A stretch of DNA of 10,739 nt from Phoronis ovalis (lineage: Eukaryota > Phoronida > Phoronidae), in NCBI GenBank assembly GCA_028565635.1, contig JAOXYB010060490.1:1-10739 (forward strand), given 5' to 3'. A program made the translations under genes and the position numbers. Below the pieces are notes generated by a model. That model saw only the letters and a program-made list of their open reading frames with translations. It ran no database searches and was not told where the DNA came from. Numbering within the stretch: position 1 is the stretch's first letter; every line of letters begins with the position of its first letter. Of this stretch, positions 7,150 to 10,739 are shown one piece after another.

Positions 7150-9370
7150 TCTGTGAAAAAAGGATTATTGCTTTGACCTGTATGTCTTTGTACCAAATAG
7201 GAAGCTGATCAGATAATAAGAGGTCTGCTTTTGTAGACAGATGTCAATTACTGTGAAGTAGTTTTAAAGTGATCTGTCCCTGTATTAAATGGTTCACTTT
7301 TGAATTGTCCAGTGAAAGTTTCATCCCTCTGGAAACTGGCGCAGCACTTGACCTACTATTAAGGTCATTTTAAAATGTCACATAGCTAAATATGCACACC
7401 AACCTATGGCCTTCGTATATCCACCTTTAAATCATCCAGTCAATGCTTTATCTTTCTCAAAAAGGGTGCAACAAGACATACCCTCTAGGGAACAAACATG
7501 CCACCAGTTGGCCATACCAGAAGTGACAAAGATCTCTCCAGAAATGGGTGGAACATGACGTGCCCTCTCGGCAACAAACATGGCCACCATTCGGCCATTT
7601 TGAAATCCAGGTCAAAATTATACTTATCCTATACTTTGACGTTTACGTGCCCTGTACTGAATAAAGCTGATCGGATTAAAACTGAAGCTGTTGTTGGGAC
7701 CTAACATCTAGAGACCAAACATGGCTGCCGGCCAGCTTGAAAGTGATCCAAGTCAAAATTACTGCCAACCTGCACTTTGACAAGTATTTAGTACCCCTGT
7801 ACCAAATATAAAGGTGATTGGATAAAAACTGAAGCTGTTATTGCAAGATAACAAAAAAAAATGTTTCGCACAACCAAAAATGTCGAACATTCATATCAGC
7901 ATTTGACATACGTCTCAAGGTCATTTTTAAATGTCACCTAGAGTAATACATCCACCAACCTATAGCCTTCGTGAATCCAACTTCGAATCGTCCAGTCAAC
8001 AGTTCGTCTTTCTCAAAGTGGACACAAAGTGACATGTTCTCTAGTCAGCCATTTTGGATGTAATACAGGTCAAAATTATATCTATCCTGTACTTTGACCT
8101 TTATTTGCACTTACTCTGTAGTAAATACGAAGCTCATTCGATAAATAGTGAACTGTTATTGCCATGTACAACCGTGAGAACAACGATGCTATCAGTCAGC
8201 CATCTTGGAAGTGATCCAGGTTAAACTTATAATGGAACTGTACTTTGACCTGCATTTACCCTGTACAGAATATAAAACTGACTGGATAAAAACTGAAGCT
8301 TTTATTGCAAGACAAAGAAAGTGCTTTGCGATTAATATCGGCTTATCACCTACTTCTCAAGGTCATTTTCAAATGTCACCTAGCCTAATACGCCCACCGC
8401 CTACGGCCTTCGTGAATCCAAATTCGAATCGTCCAGTCAACACTTCGTCTTTCCCCGAACAAACATGGCCACCATTTGGTCATTTTGGAAGAAATCCACG
8501 TCAAAATTATTCTGTACTTTGACGTTTACTTGCCCTGTACCAAATATAAAGCTGATCGGATAAAAACTGAAGCTTTTATTGGGGCCTAACATCTCGAAAA
8601 CCAACATGGCTACAAAGCGGCCATTTTGAAAGTAATTCAAGTCAAAATTATAGCCGACCTGCACTTTGACTAGTATTTACACTGTGCCAAATATAAAGCT
8701 GTTCGGATAAAAACTGAAGCAGTTAATGCGAGTGCAAAGGAAGTGTTACACACAACAAAAAATGTCAGAGATTTGTATCAACTATTGACTAATTCTCAGG
8801 GTCAATTTGAAATGTCACCTAGCGTAATACGCCCATCAACCTATAGCCTTCATGAATCCACCTTCGTGTTTCCCAAAATAGGTGCAACATGAGCTGCACT
8901 CTCGGGAAGATACGTGACCACCAGTCGGCTATGTTGGAAGTAATCGGGGTCAAAATTATATCCGACTTGTAATTTGACCTGTACCCCTGTATCGAATAGG
9001 AAGATGATCTGATAAAAGCAGAAGCCGTTATAGCGAGACAAGGTTACATACGAAGACGACCATGACGACTACATGCCCACTATATATAGTGATGGGCATA
9101 AAAACTGAAGCAGTAATTGCAAGACAAAGAAAGCGTTACGCACAACGAAGATGACAACATTCGAATCGACATTTGACCTGCTTTTCAAGGTCATTTTAAA
9201 TATTACCTACCCTATTATGCCCACCAACCAGTGCCCTTCATAAATGCACTTTCAAATCATTCAGTGATCTGGGTCAAAATTACTACTTACCTCCACTATG
9301 ACCTGTATTTATTCTGTACCAAATACAAAGCTTATTGGATAAAAACTGAAGCAATTACTTTACGTCTAAC
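7150..9370 (+). repeat. Nested tandem array of compound repeat family R
   Basis: This is a head-to-tail array of about ten diverged modules and five distal blocks, all in plus orientation. Module landmarks (AACAAACATGGCC type) lie near 7497, 7579, 7720, 8187, 8464, 8605 and 8916; adjacent pairs are 141 bp apart (7579/7720 and 8464/8605). The distal-block word GGTCA falls at 7363, 7919, 8361, 8800 and 9189, giving periods of 556, 442, 439 and 389. The 556 period includes an extra truncated module (7478-7557). Type II linkers (TTGGGRCCTAACATCT) occur at about 7694 and 8578, with a type I linker (ATGTACAACCGTGAGAAC) between them at about 8164-8181. Divergence and indels show an old, rearranged array. 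No protein or RNA gene was recognised within it. Confidence 0.88.
9073..9099. repeat. Short inverted repeat (hairpin) at a module junction
   Basis: The arms ATGCCCA (9073-9079) and TGGGCAT (9093-9099) flank CTATATATAG, itself a palindrome. The hairpin sits where a family R module is interrupted: GAGACAAGG breaks off, and GGATAAAAACTGAAGC-type text resumes right after it at about 9100. It may be a junction or an insertion scar. Confidence 0.6.
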
Positions 9371-9505
9371 AAATGTTCTACTTAAATTTCAATTAAACGT
9401 ACATCACAAATATTCATACAAATATCTTCCTTCTCATGAGTTAACATGCGACGCAAATTAACGAATCCGATTGGTTAAGAAACATAGATGGTCTATAATA
9501 TATAC

Positions 9506-9654
9506 CTATTCAGGACATACTGAATAATGTTGAATGGCAAAACTCGACGTAATTTCATACTTGCAGCTGACCATACAACAGACTCACAAATGCTACCATC
9601 TTGATAACGCCTCAACTCGGACTTGTTTCCCCAAAATGCTCTAAACTCTGCAGC
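9506..9654 (-). CDS. NOL6: NOL6 internal exon with the FWG...LRR.QDGSI signature
   Basis: This 149-nt exon (49 codons plus 2 nt) enters in phase 0 after the acceptor AAAACATTTCAG and leaves in phase 2 at AATAG|GTATAT. It contains FWGNKSELRRYQDGSICE followed by SVVW, the most recognisable signature of the Nrap/NOL6/Utp22 family; the family commonly has F where this has Y in RRYQDG. The motif lies in the second nucleotidyltransferase-like half of the protein. In this family that fold is thought to have lost catalysis and to act as a binding scaffold in pre-18S rRNA particles. It joins the next exon through a split Arg codon (AG|G). The same frame stays open for 58 codons on the intron side of the acceptor (see findings). 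Confidence 0.96.
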
Positions 9655-9930
9655 CTGAAATGTTTTATTTAAGAAAATCAAGTCAACACTGTATCCAGAC
9701 ATGAGGCACTGACTCATCAGCAGATCACAGATGCCTTCCGGTCTTTTGCTTTTATCCAGGGGTGTATACAAGACAAACATTTCATCAATTTGAGGTATAT
9801 CATATTCATCTCTTTTTTTGTTTGAAATTCATAGCAATTAATAAATGTGTATAAACAGCCTTAGCCTTTCAAATTAGGGTAAGTTTGATAGTAAGAAGAA
9901 ACTACATGCACAATATGTTAAACTGCTAAC
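9655..9930 (-). other. Intronic open stretch in frame with the downstream exon
   Basis: On the minus strand, the 174 nt upstream of the exon at 9506-9654 (9655-9828) are open in the exon's own frame: 58 codons after an in-frame TGA at 9829-9831. The reading, including DEMFVLYTPLD and SGYSVDLIF, looks protein-like by composition. However, no good acceptor lies upstream, whereas ACATTTCAG at the exon border is strong, and the NOL6 alignment needs no insertion here. It is best called intron. The remainder to 9930 is plain AT-rich sequence. Confidence 0.4.
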
Positions 9931-10011
9931 TCCTAAGTAACATGGCTAACAAGCAGATTACAGATTAAGTAACTTATTACAGTGTCAGTTGTAATATTAC
10001 ATTCATAGAAG

Positions 10012-10126
10012 TATACACATAGATATATACACCACAGCACACGCACCTTGCCACTGGACATCCACGCACCACGCACCACACAATCACACACCACACCACA
10101 CCACACGCACATACCATACACACACA
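10012..10126. repeat. CA-rich (GT-rich on gene strand) low-complexity tract
   Basis: Imperfect CACACC/CACGCAC runs, most regular at about 10075-10126, lie just inside the intron after the donor at 10138. On the NOL6 strand this is a GT-rich stretch (GTGTGTGTATGG, GTGTGGTGTGG), a composition that can bind splicing factors near donors; that role is inference. Confidence 0.7.
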
Positions 10127-10138
10127 AATACGAGTTAC

Positions 10139-10258
10139 CTTCTTGTTATCTGCTATAGGTCCTTTTATTAAAATCGAGCTACTGTGGTCAAAATGTACCC
10201 GTAAGCCAAAGGATAAGTCAGAATAAGGCAAGCTATCAGCAGTTGTTGTAACATTCCA
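10139..10258 (-). CDS. NOL6: NOL6 internal exon (first in window): Nrap central region
   Basis: This exon encodes 40 residues in phase 0, from WNVTTTADS to GPIADNKK. The minus strand shows a good acceptor (TTTGTATTTTGCAG, AG at 10260-10259) and donor (AAG|GTAACT, GT at 10138-10137). The pattern LSFGLRV...ILIKGP matches the stretch of NOL6/Nrap just ahead of the FWG motif, and it runs directly into AAEFRAFWG of the next exon without a gap against the family as I remember it. NOL6 is a nucleolar scaffold of the UTP-C part of the small-subunit processome, needed for 18S rRNA processing. Alone the exon is weakly diagnostic; its assignment rests on phase and continuity with the next exon. Upstream exons lie beyond the window. 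Confidence 0.85.
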
Positions 10259-10660
10259 CTGCAAAATACAAACAAGAGTTCGACATGCCGCACTGCTGTA
10301 CAATGCACTTACACCTAAGGTAAAGTATGTTTGTAACGGTGTGACAAAATGAAGCAGCTAGGTAAGTAGGTTCTTTTATTAACCAAAACATGGAAGACAC
10401 ATTGAAAAGAATAACGAATAAAAAATATGCAAAAAAAACAAAGATATTTTTTTGTTTAGTATGAGAATTTAGGAATACCGAAAATTTCATGTTCATAAAG
10501 TTCCGTCAAAGTAATTGACAACTTTCACAGAGATTGTCGATAACAGCTATACACCAGAAACCTACTTCCAAATAAGTTACAGATGATACTATAAGGAATA
10601 TTTGCTGGTAGTACTGGGGTTAGAAATAGGTAAAAAAAATATTCTAATGCAAACACTATG
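10259..10660. other. Intron sequence upstream of the first exon in window
   Basis: AT-rich intron. Next to the exon it holds the acceptor AG (10260-10259) with its pyrimidine tract. Minus-strand frames here are hydrophobic read-throughs without domain signatures, and no further NOL6 exon was identifiable before the right edge. Confidence 0.55.
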
Positions 10661-10663
10661 AAA

Positions 10664-10680
10664 CATATACATATACATAT

Positions 10681-10739
<59 letters not shown>
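10664..10739. repeat. Hexanucleotide microsatellite (ATATAC then ACACAT)
   Basis: A clean tandem array of 6-bp units: an ATATAC type to about 10685, then an ACACAT/ACATAC type to the last base, where it runs off the window. The two blocks differ by one transition per unit, suggesting one array whose variant unit has spread. Its Met-Cys/Ile-Cys dipeptide translation is an artefact. Confidence 0.95.

Noticed and set aside
8381-8430. tRNA-like Pol III boxes in the distal block (TAGCCTAATACG and TTCGAATC, 42 bp apart) suggesting a tRNA-derived SINE
   Set aside because: The spacing is a few bases short of the usual tRNA spacing, the base before TTCGAATC is not G, and the flanking bases do not form a T stem. 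The recurrence in other copies is not independent evidence.
7150-9370. CRISPR-like array of direct repeats and spacers
   Set aside because: The repeats are 140-440 bp, diverged and lie within a eukaryotic intron. There are no short identical repeats with unique spacers and no cas genes.
9933-10303. Cys/Val-rich and other long minus-strand frames over the CA-rich tract
   Set aside because: The part at 10139-10258 is a NOL6 exon. The rest is translation of low-complexity DNA beyond the splice donor.
10525-10734. Met-Cys repeat peptide frame
   Set aside because: It is a direct translation of the hexanucleotide microsatellite.

Overview
The window is eukaryotic nuclear DNA, AT-rich and intron-dominated. 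It carries the middle of one protein-coding gene on the minus strand. Six exons, all with GT/AG borders and matching phases, join into 893 nt (297 codons plus 2 nt) with no stop. Their product is recognisable as nucleolar protein 6 (NOL6/Nrap, the animal counterpart of yeast Utp22), a scaffold of the small-subunit processome in 18S rRNA maturation. In transcript order the exons are 10258-10139, 9654-9506, 6665-6449, 2814-2706, 2421-2267 and 1108-966. The window begins and ends inside introns, so both ends of the gene lie outside.

The host is most likely a marine invertebrate, and a mollusc or other lophotrochozoan is my best guess. This rests on the style of the intronic repeats (short units rich in AGGTCA/TGACCT words, and a 'GACCCCAAAAT' type repeat) and on a decayed non-LTR retrotransposon tail of a kind I associate with those genomes. 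The taxon is an inference from memory, not a demonstrated result.

Layout from low to high coordinate: 1-965 intron with one dispersed copy of a compound repeat (family R); 966-1108 exon; 1109-2266 intron with a CA-rich tract and a degenerate repeat; 2267-2421 exon; a short 284-bp intron; 2706-2814 exon; 2815-6448 intron of 3.6 kb with family R copies (2970-3548), a CpG-rich island (3730-4044), an unidentified GC-richer element (about 4640-5340), AT-rich DNA and a broken LINE C-terminus (5660-6412) lying next to the donor; 6449-6665 exon; 6666-9505 intron of 2.8 kb with a long family R array (about 7150-9370); 9506-9654 exon; 484-bp intron with an in-frame open stretch and a CA-rich tract; 10139-10258 exon; then intron ending in a hexanucleotide microsatellite.

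The only gene with support is NOL6. The most unusual structure is family R. It is built from modules of about 141-144 bp nested in units of about 440 bp, apparently with two alternating linker types. Every copy found is antisense to NOL6, and copies carry regularly placed nuclear-receptor-like half-sites. I found no prokaryotic defence system, CRISPR array, rRNA or convincing tRNA.
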